A stretch of 64,000 nucleotides of DNA, taken from Bilabrum cf. latius. Taxonomy: Eukaryota > Bigyra: Bicosoecida > Bigyra > Bicosoecida. The translations under genes and the position numbers were made by a program. This document shows positions 12,140-29,326 of this stretch, one piece after another. The stretch lies in assembly GCA_965178125.1 (NCBI GenBank), contig OZ237753.1, positions 1,035,323 to 1,099,322 of the forward strand. The letters are read 5' to 3'. Under the pieces are notes generated by a model. It made no database searches and had not been told where the DNA came from. It was given only the letters and a program-made list of their open reading frames with translations. Positions within the stretch are counted from its first letter, which is position 1, and every line of letters starts with the position of its first letter.

Positions 12140-13787
12140 TCATGAAAAGCGGGGGTCGCCGCGCCCCCCTCCCACGCCACTGCCAGCCGGAGCGTATGGC
12201 TAAGTGGGGTCGTAAGCATCCATTCCACCGCTGGACGAACTAGCGGACACAGGGTAAGCTGCTGAAGACGAAGACGAGGCCATCGGCGCAGACCCTATCG
12301 GGTAGGCCTGGGAGCTAGTCGGTTGGGGTGCAGCGTACTGCATTGTAGGTGGGCCTCCATGCTGCTAGCCCGATGATTCCTGCTAGCCCGGATGCGGAGG
12401 GTGATGCCCACTGGACGGAGGCATGTGCTGCGGGGGCGGGCCCTGGGGGTATGGGCTTGGGCCCGGGCCACCGCCTGGTGCACCATTCGGGGGCGGGCCC
12501 TGTGGATACTGCGGTGCCTCGTATCGGCGCTGGTACCCGTCAGGCCCAGCCTACTGGTGCTGGTGGTGGTACTAGGGTGGGGGTCCCTGCGGGGGCTGCT
12601 ACGGAGGCGGGCCACCGGACTGGTACGACGGCGGAGGCAGGTGACGCTGCTCCTGCTGCGGTGGCGGGTGGCTAGGGTGGAGTGGCTGCGGCTGGCGCGG
12701 GGGCGGGCCGCCATGGCCCTGGGGCGGGCCTGTGTGAGGCCCCGCCGGAGGAGGGTATGCCGGGGGCGGGCCGCCGCTATGGTAGGCAGCAGAGGAGTGT
12801 CCATAGCCGTTGTGCCCTGGTCGCGGAGGGCTCGATGCGGCTGGCTCCCTGGGCGGCGCGCCTCTGTCGATGCGAGAGGTGCGCTCGTCCATCTCGGTGT
12901 CCAGGGCAGCAGCGGCACGGAAAGCCGCCGGACTCTGTTGCATGGTCTATTTGGCGAAGCTGAGCATAAGCCTTCTGCATTGCCCGCGCTCCGCCCCTGC
13001 CTCCCTCTGCGCATCTCGGTAGTCGAAGAGGTATCCGTCCAGAGCAGCAAGGGCCGCCTAGGCCTGCGGGATGCCAGCAAACTCCACGAAACACATCATT
13101 TTGGCGGATGGTCCGGCGCCTCCATCCCCTTTAGGCTTGAGCCTGACCTCGACAAGCCCTCGGAACGGCCGGAAAATGTCTGCGGTTGTCACAGGCCTTC
13201 GGAAACACTCAATACGATTCCAGACAAAATTTGGATAAAAACAATAGCCAGTCCATATATCTCACGTGAAATTTCGCGTTCAGTGGCATCTGTTGGCACG
13301 TTCTGTACGAACAGCGTTGGACTCGGTGCGCTTGCACGAGGTCGGCTGGTAGATGGCTCGCGCCTGTAGCTGCTCATCTCGCTACGCGGTCGTTTCGCTG
13401 GCCTCTCTTCGCGGCTCTATGGCTGACCCTTAGCCTTGGCGTATTGTATTCCTGCGATCGAAGAAACGATTGCCGGGCTGGCCAAATACGAATGTCAAGA
13501 GTGATAGCCCGCGATACATCGCACATCCTTTGGATGTCTCCACATGCCGTCTCACGGATTCCGTCATGAGCATCGGAAAGCTTGAATCCGTCCAGTTTCT
13601 CCAAGGCGCTTGTGGCCTGAGCTACTGAGTCAAATTCCACAAATCCCATCTTGTGTCCAGTTCTGTTGTTGCGCAGTCTCGAGGTCTTGTATCCGTTGCA
13701 CGACCGGAAAACTTTTTCGAAGGCTACTTCTGGAAGATCATCGGGAATCTATCCTACATGCAGGGTTGTTGACGGAGGTTCTCCCAT
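12140..13787 (-). CDS. Two-RRM RNA-binding protein with Pro/Gln-rich tail
   Basis: complement(join(12140..13179, 13266..13451, 13556..13787)), 485 aa, TGA stop. Both introns (104 and 86 bp) are GT-AG and phase-consistent. RRM1 (residues ~6-85): RNP2 TLHVGxIPDD with x=TAG, RNP1 KMGFVEFD, closing strand GIRIQYAKAKG formed across the first intron. RRM2 (~120-210): RNP2 TLFVQNVPTD, RNP1-like KMMCFVEF, then LDGY and LMLSFAK, similar to RBPMS/couch potato/Scw1-type or U1A-type RRMs. Residues ~215-485 are Pro/Gln/Gly/Ser-rich. Ten in-frame TAGs occur, several alternating with CAG inside the P/Q tract, which argues for Gln. Probably nuclear or cytoplasmic mRNA binding; the exact orthologue is not assigned. 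Confidence 0.85.
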
Positions 13788-13954
13788 GCTTTTTCAAGTT
13801 TGTCGTGATTCATCAACGAAATCTGTATTTCAGCATCTTGTACAGTGCTATCTCAGAATGAGTTTGGTTTGCTCCTCACCGCAGCTGGGTCCCTCTTGAG
13901 GGCAAGAGGCAGCTCAACTGCCCAATCATTTACGCAAGGTTAAAGTTGCTTTCC

Positions 13955-19797
<5,843 letters not shown>

Positions 19798-20048
19798 TGG
19801 TTTGGGCGGATGGCAACGCAAATTTTGTTGCATTGAATAAATCCAAGGTGTTCAGTTATGAGGTGCGATTTGTCTGTCGTGGTGGTTTGGTGATGGCATG
19901 GTCTGGAGCATCGACTCGAAGTCGCCGGCCCGAGCCGCGGCGGACTCGGAGCCGAGCGCGGCAATCAAGATCAAGATTCGTTCGTTCGTTCGCGGTACCC
20001 GCTTCAGATTGATCACCTTGGCCTAGGTTTGGGCATGATTCAAACACA
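19798..20048. other. Spacer between RPC1 and the TTL-like gene
   Basis: About 250 bp holding the RPC1 3' end, with an AATAAA at 19836-19841 that could be its polyadenylation signal, and the upstream region of the next gene on the same strand. Nothing else seen. Confidence 0.5.
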
Positions 20049-23000
20049 ATGAAGATCACTATACGGCCATTTCTAGCGACTGGTACCGCGCCAGCAGTAT
20101 CGCTGGACGTTGATAGGCTCTCCACGACAGAAGACTTGCTTGTCGCTCTAGAGCGAAAGATCGGCATCTCCCGATGCCAAGGGCAATTAAAGACAGCAGA
20201 GGGCATGTTGATGCTTCCCGGCTCAACATGCGAACACTGCTGTCTCTCCAAAGGGGGTGAGCTGCAGGTCTCGCTGCGGTGTCCGTCGTTGCGTTCATCA
20301 GACCTGTCTCGGTAGCTTGTTGAGGTCACGCCGGTGCACTTGTCCAAACATGTTGATCCCGATTTGAAGCACGGTGTTAGGCTATCGCTAGGCTCCACCA
20401 TACGGCCAGCCGACGGCTTACTATCCTGCCTCGGAGGCAAGGCGAGTGCTGCGCCGAACCCCACTGCCAGTGGCAGCAAGCTCCGACTCGTGCACTGCCC
20501 TGCAGGAGGGATGCCCCGCGAGGTGGAGTGCTCTTTGTCGTATGACAAGTTCTCGCGCACCATTGTGCTAAGACCCACCTCGGCGCTCTCTTCGTTCCAG
20601 CGGTATCGTGTGCAAGCTATGGAAGGGGCCTTCGCTCGGATCCCGCAGGCAGGTCGAAGGCGAGGCGGGGTCGCTCCAGGCAAGTCAGCAGGCACTGCCT
20701 ACTGGTGGTCGGATTTCTAGACTTGTGGACCCCCCTTGCACTGCCATATGATGGTGCCCACAGCGTGTGCAGGAGGCGAAGGCAGCCTCAAGGCAGTCCC
20801 CATGGACCTCTCACACGGGATCCGCACCCTGCCAGAGTTCAAGAGGGTCGTGGTCCGCAGGTACGTGCAGCACCTGCGAAGGGTCTTGCCTGGATACCTC
20901 AGGCAGGGCGTCCTACCGCCCGGTTGCAACGCTGCCCGAGGGAAGCTCGCTTCCTTGCTGGCCCACGCGAGATCGACGCTGCCGGTGCTTTCTATCGACA
21001 GTGGCAGTAGCCGCGATGGTGCTCATGAAAGCCGCACCCCGGACATGCCGGACGCAGGGCTAGAGAGGGGTGAAGATGCACCAGGCAGGCAATTGAGCTG
21101 TGATTATGCAGCAGGGATTGCAGCTTCTAGTGCTAAATCTAGCAGAAGGGCAAAACTGCCAGCAGATGTCCCAATGGAAAGGGGGTCCAAAGAGCCCACA
21201 GATCGACCAGCGGCAGGGGTGACAAGATCTAGCACACTAAAGCACGCTAGGACGACCGGATGCATGACAAAGATTGCTTCCGAGTGTGCGGCTCCCGTCC
21301 TCCCGTCGGCAACCGCTGCTGTCTCGCTGGGCATGCCAACGCCAGACTGCTGCACAGTGCTGGTAGGCGAGTCCACGTCCACGCCACGAACTTCTCGAGC
21401 AAAACTGTACTCCGCTAAGGCTGCCATGCAGCTGGTGAGTGGTCGTGTTGTGTTTGTTGAACATCCGCGATGGCCAGACGGTTCGGCTTGAATGGCGAGA
21501 CTGAGCCCGGCTTGATCCAGGATTTACTAGTACAGGTCCATGCTGAGCTTTCTGTGGTGACTGCCAGTGATTGCAGCAGCACCGCCGGCGTGACGGCATG
21601 TCCGGTGCAGTTCCGGTTTACGAGCGCACCTAGGCCTACCGTGCTGCAGCGAATCAGGTCAGCTTTTCGAACCATTATGGATACCGAGGAAGCTTCAAAT
21701 CTTCGACATTTGGGTGGTTATGTCCGGAGCCCCATGCCACTCCACATGGAGCGCCACACTGAAGAAATGAAGTCGCGGCATCTATATCGAACCCTGCCTG
21801 CGGATGACGGATGCTTCCTTCAAATTGCCCCGCAGAGGCATGTCCGCACATCAAGAATGATAGAATAGAGTTGCTTAGGCAGCACTCTGCTCGGTCATGG
21901 TGTAATTTCAAATAAAGCTCGACTATAGCAGCTTCTCTGCACTCGCGAAATTGAAAAAAAGAAACTAGATGCTGTCCTGCAAATCGGCTCAGTGAAGCGC
22001 AAATTTGGGAGAATTGTGGCGAGTGATCATGATGGTCAATATGATATAGCAATTCATTCCGCAATGCCAGGTGAACTGTTGAAACTTGCTAGTGGTGTTG
22101 TCGAACAAGAACCAATTACGTTCAAGTGCAAGTCGGGTTCTGACAATACCCCGGAAGCCACATTTCGCGATATATAGGGGGCACTGCAGCGCATGAAAGA
22201 AGTGGAAAGAGTGTTGGCACGGCCCGTTTCATGGATCTGCAAGCATGCGCGTCAAAATAACGCATTTGCAGTTCGGTTGCTGCCGCGAGCCGCGAGCCAC
22301 CCATCGTGTTTGTCCGACTTGTGTGATGCTGTAGGGGTAGTGCCACAGCTTCTATCTGCTAGTACTGATGCGGTATCAGGCGGAATTGCTGATGCTGGCG
22401 GGGTCCTGCAGTGCAGTAGCGCACCAACGGTTGAGTAGGCTGCAGCGCCGGGAGCCGCCGGGGGACGCGCAGGTTCGGCTCGCAGCAGCACTCGTCATGC
22501 AACGCAGTCAGTACCAGACGAATGGATTGTAGAGCCATACCTGGACCGTCCAATGCTATTGCAGTTTCATACAAGCAGTCCTGGGTCGACAAAGAGCTCT
22601 AAGACTCACCCGATAGCTGCAGCCTCGCACAGCCCACTGCGAAGCGCAGAAGCGGCTATCGGAACCAAGGAGGGATCCATTTTGCCGGCCTGCAAGTTCA
22701 CAATCAGGGTGAACGTCATGGTGGTGGGTCGCACCGCCGTGCTGGTCCACGGCGAGCCCATCCTGCATTGCGCCACGCAGGCATACCGGGAGCCGGACCC
22801 GAACCCTCGTTCGATGACAGGGGGCGAGGCCGATAGCGCCGGTGATACTGCTGCAAAACCAGCCCATAGGACAACAACAGCGAGGCGAGCACACATTACG
22901 AACCACAGTGAGCGGCATGGAGACGCGAAGTACAACAGGCTGCAGCACACCCAGAGCCTAGGGGAGGCCATCCGAAGGGCAAGGCTTGGCCAGATGCGCC

Positions 23001-23842
23001 TGTGCGATCACAGCGGCAAAGCCATTTCGCCTGATGGTCTGCTGTGGAAAGACAGCTTGTCAGTCTCGCGATCTGGGGTAGAGGGTGTTGCTGAGAGACG
23101 CGAACACGGCGGCGGGTGCGGAGCTGGGCCACTAGCGGCAAAGCGATCAATAAGCAAGGAAGTCCTGGAATGTCCCCTGTTCTTGGAAATTTGCTTGTGT
23201 GCGCAAGAAGTAATGAACGCTGCAATGTACAGGGGTCTGCCTAAGGGCGGCCGCTTGATGCCGTGCCCCTCTGGCTTCGAGGTGTTCGGTCTCGATTTCC
23301 TCCTGCAGAGCGACCTTCCAGAGCAGGCTCCTTCCCGCAGTTGCCCAGCCTCCACGTTCATAACCCCTCCTTGGCGAATCGCGTTACTGGAGTGCAACGA
23401 AGGGCCCGCTTTAGGTGCGCTAGCTAGGCCTGATCTGTGCAAGGCTATCATCAGCGACATGTGGGTTGCCTGCGTGGATCCAGTGTTGGCTGCAGCGGTT
23501 CATCTCGCTCGGGTGGTGGAGACCAAGGACTCCGATGCCGACATCCACGTCAAAGTTGCAGCTAGTTCGGCCGAGCCGATGCCTGCAGCAGCTGCGAGCA
23601 AAACGAAGAGCGAGACTAGTGCACGGCTCGAGCAGAGCACGCCTGCGGCGCGTGCGCTTGCAGAGCATTGCCCCGAGGTCTACGGAACCCTAGAGGATGG
23701 GTAGGGCTGGCCTGCACCAGTTCGAGGGACTGCTTTCTGTGTGGTATCGAGGGAATACGGTTCAGTGCCCTCGCGGCTGGCTCTGTGCGCAGCAACGATC
23801 ATGCGAGCGCGCGAGGCAGCCGATGCTGCTGACTCAGATTGA
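20049..23842 (+). CDS. Tubulin-tyrosine-ligase-like (TTL) domain protein
   Basis: join(20049..21434, 21521..23842), 1235 aa, TGA stop; the 86-bp intron is phase 0 with CTG|GTGAGT and GATCCAG. TTL-family enzymes are ATP-grasp ligases that add amino acids to tubulin tails. Seen in the C-terminal half: EWIVEPYLDRPMLL (~795), KFTIRVNVMVVG (~853), a HITNHS that recalls the family HLTN (~910), and FEVFGLDFLL...ALLECNEGPAL (~1047-1085), matching the FELFGxDFM...LLEVN end of TTL proteins. The first ~90 residues look like a ubiquitin-like beta-grasp (KITIRPFL start); residues ~230-460 are unassigned. In-frame TAGs: 20313, 20718, 21866, 21926, 22175, 22436, 23702. Substrate unknown. Divergence in the N-terminal TTL part lowers certainty about activity. 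Confidence 0.65.
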
Positions 23843-24008
23843 CGCCTGGAGTGTACGTGCGCAACTGCACACAGAGTATGGCTGAGCATCGTATTACGAT
23901 CAATCAAAGGATGAAGCTACCACCCCCCACACAGACTCGATTGATCTGCCGCGGGGCACCCTGCGGCACGAATCGGCGGGCCCGTTTCAGAAAGACCCCT
24001 CCTTAAGT

Positions 24009-25985
24009 TTAATCCCAGCCCTTCAACCATCGCCGCCTCGCGTGGTCATCGTGACTTGCCTCGAGGCAGTACACCCAAGGCGCGAAGTGCAGCCAAACGA
24101 GAAGGACGCCCAAGGTGAGATACTTGGTGACCCGCGGCGCGAACTGGTTGCACAACCGATCCACAAGAACCCCGAAGATAAGCTCGCCGTAAAGGAGAGC
24201 AGGCATGTAGTGGTAGATGAATGCCGAACGGCTCACCAGGATGTACGGGAGGAGGTTGCACAGGTACACCAGGCACAGGTAGGTGACTATGCGCATGGTG
24301 GCTCCCCAGGAGCGAGGCAGGCGCAGCTCGGAGTCATGGCGGTATCGGCAGTACACGAACGCGAACCCGAACGCCACACACACTCCGACTAGGATGAGCC
24401 AGATAACAGCAGGGTTTCCCAGCAGGTACACGAGCCGCTGCGTCTTCTTCACGCGGTCGACGTCCTCTGAAAAGTAGAGCAAGCCCCTCAGGTTGAGGGG
24501 CCAGGACCACCACTTGCTCATCCAGTGGTGAGGGGTGTCGATGCGGGCGTTCGCAGACAGCATCTCGTTGTTGAGCTGCCAGAAACTCGTCAAGAACCCC
24601 TGCTTGGGTGCATTGGCGTCGTAGTACTGGTTCCCCTCGAGGTTGCGCTGGAACTCGATCCTCATGAAGCCGTCGCCGTCGCCCGACAGGGGGAGAAGTT
24701 TGAAATGCCACCAGAACCAGTACGTGTAGATGGCGATGGCGCTCATGCCCATGACCAGCAGGTCAAGCAAGGCCACTGCCTCGCGCAGGAAGTACAGGCC
24801 GAACGCACACTCGAGCGCGATCATCCCGGGCGTTGCCAGCGCAGTCCACTTGATGCTCACCGCGCACCCGCACGCCAAGCCGAGCACCACTGCCCAGCGC
24901 ATCCGCTCCCAGAACGACATGGTGCGCAGGGGAGCCGTGCTCCCTGCGTTGTCGACGATCTCACTCGCCACCTTGGTCTCGGAAGCGGCCAGCGGGTTCT
25001 TGAAGGTGCACGTTGCCCGCCAGCCAAGAGACCCGTACCCAGCCTGCGAGAGGCCCTTGCAGCGCTCATTGTCGTACTCGTCGAACACAAGGTCGTATTT
25101 GCTCAGCAGCGGCACCACCACGCGGTCCGCCATCGCAGAGGCGAGCTGAGCGGAGCCCGAGTTGCGGCCGCCATCCTTGTTGACAGCCGAGCTGACCTCG
25201 GCTTGCAACTTCTTCTGCCGCACCTCTGTCAGCTGCAGCAACTTGGCATCCTCGTGCTCGCGGCGACGCTAGAAATAGCACAGACCAATCCAGAGCGACA
25301 ACACCGAGTAGAAGATCAGCTGGGAGTCCACCAGGATCAAGCGGCTCTCGATCAGATTCAAGTTGTCGAGGAGGAAAAAGGTTGTGACAAGAATGCTTGC
25401 CCAAACTGAGCAGCCCAGCCGCCGCGCAACGGAGTAAATAAAAGGCACAGTTGCGCAGCCAAATGATGCAGCCGCTACTCGCAGTGGCATGAACTTGCAA
25501 TCCGGGCCGTACTTGTAGTGAATGTGATCGTACCCGCATTTCTCAGCATCGTAACCCACAAGCCACCCCGCAAAGAGCAGGGTCAGCTTTCCTGCGATAC
25601 AACATGAAAACATGAAACATACAATATTCACAGTCGCAATTTCTGACCGACTCCGGCAAAAGTTGCGAAGCTACAGCTGCACAGCTTGAAACTGCCGCTG
25701 CATCTCACCAAGAGGCGGGTGAATATCGAACAAGTACTTGCCCCGCATGTACTTCTGCACAAAATTTCCAAAATGGAATTCATCAAATACAACAGCTGGG
25801 GGCTCCCTCAGCCTCCAAAAGCGCGTCGCCACCCCCAGGATGAACAGGATGAGCGGGGCCACGAACTCTGGCAGCCCAAAAACCGAGTTTTGGGGCAGTT
25901 CTTTGCGCTGGGCCCGAGCTTTGGCATTTTTATCGTCTGGGTCATAACCAGAGGGGGGCATGGCGAGCTCAGTGCACCAGTCCAA
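24009..25985 (-). CDS. Dolichyl-phosphate-mannose protein O-mannosyltransferase (PMT family)
   Basis: complement(join(24009..25591, 25709..25985)), 619 aa, TAA stop; ATG at 25961 is an alternative start. ER membrane enzyme transferring mannose from Dol-P-Man to Ser/Thr. The intron 25592-25708 splits the signature: VVFDEFHFGNF...LFDIHPPLG, joined in frame to KLTLLFAGW. Further hits: SILVTTFFLLDNLNLIESRLILVDS, GCAVSIKWTALAT, and C-terminal hydrophobic segments with LPYILVSRSAFIYHYMPAL. Odd points: the luminal loop runs from SGDGDGFMRIEFQRNLEGN almost directly to the last membrane segments, leaving no room for MIR domains, while a ~120-residue insertion (about 24,900-25,265) interrupts an early loop. 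One in-frame TAG (25269-25271). It is divergently arranged with the BRE1-like gene. Confidence 0.9.
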
Positions 25986-26565
25986 CCTGTCGTTCGCGCC
26001 TGCGATCCCTATTACAGACTGCCCTTTGATTAAATCTGCACGTTATTTGAAACCCAAAAATTCAACCGCATGAATAAAACTGTAGATCACGGGCGTGCTA
26101 AGATGTCCGGCAAGCGTCAGAGGCCCGAGAACATGAAAAGTACAGAATAGGTCTAGAAACGCCGGGTAGTATCCCTTAAATCAGGTGGAATGTAGCAGGA
26201 ACCTGTGACAAGCCTTGCTTCTGTGAGTAGGAGCTGATAATCTCCCCTCCCAAATGAATTAGCGGGCCTCATGAAGTAATGTTTCAGCATGATTGTTGTA
26301 TCATATCGCAGGCCGATCCGTAGTCCTCCGCGTACGCCATGGCACAAAATCGAGCACTCTTTAGCGCAATTCATATGCATAGGCTGGCAGCCGAAAGGTC
26401 GGGCCGAAGAGAAACCTGGTGGAAGCAAGTTTCTTGGAAGCTACTCAGCATTCTTGCGACCCAGACTGCCGTGCTAGAATACGTGAGACTGAACCCATGT
26501 GACGGTCAACGATTTCCGGCTACACTTATGCAATTGCTCGCAAACAAGGAGCTTCAAGCGTCTCA
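25986..26565. other. Divergent intergenic region (PMT / BRE1-like)
   Basis: About 580 bp between two head-to-head genes; probably holds both promoters. A first exon of the BRE1-like gene could be hidden here, because a possible splice acceptor (CCGCGCAG) sits at about 26570-26577, just after the proposed ATG. No repeat or RNA gene was seen. Confidence 0.4.
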
Positions 26566-29250
26566 ATGTCCGCGCAGGTTAAGGGGGTTACGAGAGGTTC
26601 TGCTCGCCGTGCTGCAGGGCGTAGGTTACCGATACCGTCTAGCGGTGGAAGTGCAGCTATGCTCCAGAGCATCCTGCAAAGCTCACTCGGCCAAGGCCCG
26701 CCGCATGCTGCGCCTCTGCAGGTTCACGATATCGCGTCATCCATGATTCAGGACTAGGGTACAGGAAACTCCTCCAGCAGCAGTGGCGCAGCGGCATCCT
26801 CTGCGCAAGCAGACGTCGCGGAGCCGATGCAAGCTGTTCTGGAGGGCGTTTCGGCAGAAAGCGCCAGTCCTGCTGATCAGGATGAAGACGACGCCAAGAT
26901 TAGCGCTGAATCCTTCGATAAACAAAGCGCTTCAAATGGTGGCTCTGACCCATTCCTGTGGCTTCGCAAGGACGACCAGATCGGCAAGCTGGGCCGCGCC
27001 CTGCAGCGCAGACTCAGGCGCATGGGGAGGCGCACGCCTGCAGGCGAGGGGCCGGGAGTCGCGGTCAGTGCGGTCCTGCACGCGGGCGCGAGTACAGCTG
27101 CCGAGTTGCTGGGCGTATCAGAGCTTGCTGGCGGCGGCAGCGCGTCGAACTCGGCCACCTCGACTAGCAGCGGTTCCGGTGCAGGGGAGGGAGCCGGCCA
27201 TGCATTCGATGCAGCTCTAACGCGCTAGGCAGTGGCGGGGCTTTGCCTCAGCGCCGCCTCCCTAGCCCATGAGCTGGAGGGGGAGCGAGCTGCGAGGGCC
27301 GCCCTGGAGCGAGCCCTGGACCGAATCGAGTATGACCAGCCTGGCGTGTCGGTGGCTGCTGCCTCCATCGCACCGCCTCGCGAGTGGAACAATACTGGCA
27401 AGGTGCCCCGGCAGCTCGAAATAGAGCGAATTGAGGCAGCCCGTAAGGCTATCGTCGCGTCGGATTCCGGTAGCGCGGGCGAAGAGCCGCAAGTAGCCAC
27501 CGGTGCCGGACAGTCCGGGGCGCAAGATCCGCAAGCGCTTGCCCGGGATGATGAAGCTGACCCGACCGAGATGCGCGAGCTGCGATAGTCTGTCTAGGAG
27601 CACGAGGCTGAGTCTTTGCGTTTGAAAGAGGAAATTGAGGAGTTGCGCCGCCAAGTGACAACTGGGGAGGAGCGCGTGATTGAGCTATAGGAGGACGCGG
27701 CTCTGCAGAAGTAGCTGGCCGATGGTCGGCTGCAGGAGAGTCGTGACTTGCGAGATAGGTTGCGGGGTCTGGAGGAGGAGCTCCGGAAGCTGCGGGTCGT
27801 GGAGGTTCCCGAGACCGCCGTCCGGTCCCATCCACTGTTCAAGGCTGATGCCCTCAAGCTGGCCGAATCGCAGTCGTAGCTTAAGTCAGTCCGCGCCAGT
27901 CACGCTGCCCTCTCCCAGCAGCTCGAAGATTGGAACCGCGCGTCTGGTTCACTGCTCTAGCAGGTGCAGGATGGCCTTGCTTCCCATGACTCCAAGCTGC
28001 AGGAAGCATTGCAGTCCCTGCAAGCGCAAGTATCCGGCCTGCAGCGGGAGCGAGCAGTAGCCCAATCGCGCGTTGCAGAGCTTGAGGCGTAGTTGTAGAC
28101 CGCCTCGCAGTCCATCGCACTGGCAGAGAAACGGTCGAATGCGTGCAAGCAGGTGCAGGATAGAGCTATAGATGTGGCAGGAAGGTTGCAGACAATGATG
28201 CAACGGCTGCGAGAGCCGCAAGAGGTGCTCCGAAAGCAGCTGGCAGAAGCTCTCGAGAAGCAGCCAGAAGGCGGGACAGATGCCACTGCAGCAGGAGCTC
28301 CTGCTGAATCGCCAGCAATGCAGGCAGTTCGGGGGGAGTTGGGTGCTGCTTAGGCGAACGTGGAGGCGCTCACCGAGATGATCGAATCCACCCAGCAAGA
28401 CTACATCAATGTCGAGACACAGTGCTCTGCATTGCGGAAGCAGCTCACCGAGGAGCAGGGGCGGCGGGCCGCGCTCCAGAAAATTGCTGCCGTCGCTTCG
28501 CAAGAGGCCAAGCAAGCCAAGGACGCGCTTGAGGCGCAAGAAATGGAGAACGGCTAGGTGCGAGGGGCGTTGTAGCAGGCCGATGCGGCCGTTCAGGCGG
28601 CTGCTAGGACTGCAAGCGAGGCACAGCAGCTGGCTCGTGCCGAGGCGGCAGGAAGAGCAGCTCTTGCCTCGGAGTTAGACGGGGCAAGAGAAGCCATCAA
28701 ATCCCTGCAGAGAATAGCTCAGTCGGCTGGTTCACACTCAGCTAAGCCGGATAGCAAAAGTCACGGGTCTGCGCCCCAGGCAGAGCTGCGGGAGAAGCTT
28801 GTGGCCGCGTGCAAGGCAGAAAAGCATGCCAGGGATGCACGCGATGCCGCAGATGCGAGCACCTCAAAGCTGAGAGAGCAAGCCAAGCGCGATGCTGCTG
28901 CTAGTCGCAAGGAAATCCGTCGATTGCAGAAGGCCAATGAGCGCCTAGCTGCTGCCGCCGCTGCCAGTCGCGGCAAGAGCGCAGGCAGCGGCAGTGCAGG
29001 GGCGGCCTCGGGCGGGGCATCCGACGAAGCTCGGGCTAGGCTGCTTGCCAAGTACAAGCGGGTGCTCCGGTGCCCGGTCCGCACCGACCGCTTCAAGGAC
29101 GCGGTGCTGTCGACTTGCTGGCACTGCTTCAGCGAGGAGGCGCTACAGGACCTAATCAAGCAACGCAAGCGCAGCTGCCCGTCTTGTGGGAAGCGCTTTG
29201 GTGCAGGGGATGTGCACAAGATCTTCATGACCGAGGCTGATGTGTCGTGA
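26566..29250 (+). CDS. BRE1-like coiled-coil protein with C-terminal degenerate RING
   Basis: 894 aa from ATG at 26566 (start uncertain; an upstream exon is possible), TGA stop. BRE1/RNF20-type proteins are E3 ligases for histone H2B monoubiquitination: long coiled coils with a RING at the very C-terminus. Seen: extended Glu/Gln/Ala/Leu heptads from about 27,240 to 28,970, then RCPVRTDRFKDAVLSTC...RSCPSCGKRFGAGDVHKIFM (residues ~835-885), matching BRE1 in spacing and in the terminal FGxxDVxxI(F/Y). Several zinc ligands are replaced (CPVR for CPxC, WHCFSEEAL for FHxFCxxC), leaving mainly the second zinc site. Thirteen in-frame TAGs (26755, 27226, 27586, 27595, 27688, 27712, 27877, 27958, 28090, 28096, 28351, 28555, 28573), dense in the coiled coil where Gln is common. 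Confidence 0.75.
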
Positions 29251-29326
29251 TACCGGTGCCTATACATAATCTCGCATCCCAAACCATTCGGAATGAACCC
29301 TTCACCACAGCAAAAACGTAGGATGC

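Noticed and set aside
12392-13369. Plus-strand Arg-rich ORF of 325 codons
   Set aside because: Shadow of the GC-rich RRM gene on the minus strand, whose RRM motifs and splice phases are clear.
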